Both the position numbers and the translations under genes were made by a program. The notes below the pieces were generated by a model that did not search any database, had not been told where the DNA came from, and saw only the letters and a program-made list of their open reading frames with translations. Below are positions 5,402-5,445 of a DNA stretch of 5,445 bases, one piece after another. Origin of the DNA: an uncultured Lachnospiraceae bacterium (GTDB lineage: Bacteria > Bacillota > Clostridia > Lachnospirales > Lachnospiraceae); assembly GCA_945827765.1 (NCBI GenBank), contig CALZPS010000120.1:1-5445 (forward strand), given 5' to 3'. The stretch's first letter is position 1, and each line of letters opens with the position of its first letter.

Positions 5402-5445
5402 CTGTCTCTTATACACATCTCCGAGCCCACGAGACCGTACTAGAT
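5402..5445. other. Nextera Read-2 adapter with i7 index, inverted copy (non-biological)
   Basis: 5402-5420 is the reversed Tn5 mosaic end CTGTCTCTTATACACATCT, 5421-5435 the Read-2 primer part, 5436-5443 index CGTACTAG (N702 as read) and 5444-5445 the start of P7. It is the exact reverse complement of 5-48. The contig was evidently built from reads that ran through into untrimmed adapter at both ends. Confidence 0.98.

Noticed and set aside
1..5445. Transposon or linear element with 44 bp terminal repeats
   Set aside because: The repeats are exactly the Nextera adapter plus index; no transposase is present and both edge genes are simply cut.

Overview
The window is one 5.35 kb stretch of bacterial chromosome with Illumina Nextera adapter sequence at both ends (1-48 and 5402-5445). 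The native DNA is 49-5401. Every convincing gene lies on the minus strand, so transcription runs from right to left. Moderate-to-low GC, strong AGGAGG-type ribosome sites, an NfnAB bifurcating transhydrogenase, a zinc-ribbon/TPR/chitobiase-like membrane protein and a Lachnospiraceae-style sugar transferase point to an anaerobic Bacillota (Clostridia), probably Lachnospiraceae. That placement comes from family knowledge and gene style, not from a search.

In transcription order: (1) the C-terminal 74 residues of FolD, cut off by the right adapter; (2) 17 bp later, a 413-residue protein with a cytoplasmic zinc ribbon, one membrane helix, TPR-like repeats and two chitobiase-like C-terminal domains, ending in a hairpin with a U6 run; (3) a 154 bp gap holding an extended -10 promoter, with a near-consensus Rex operator lying between and over its core elements; (4) nfnA and nfnB, overlapping by one base and encoding the NADH-dependent reduced ferredoxin:NADP+ oxidoreductase; (5) a 115 bp gap with a 9 bp stem; (6) rlmH, the 23S rRNA pseudouridine-1915 methyltransferase; (7) a 263 bp gap with a sigma-A-type promoter and an unlisted 26-codon reading frame; (8) the first 192 codons of a polyprenyl-phosphate sugar transferase, cut off by the left adapter.

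The genes form four functional blocks rather than one system. FolD makes NADPH and one-carbon units. NfnAB balances NADH, NADPH and ferredoxin. RlmH matures the ribosome. The sugar transferase would start synthesis of an exopolysaccharide or capsule repeat unit. The strongest regulatory lead is the Rex-like site: Rex senses NADH/NAD+, which is the redox pair NfnAB acts on. I see no CRISPR array, tRNA, rRNA, insertion sequence or defence system. The apparent 44 bp terminal inverted repeats are adapter, not biology.
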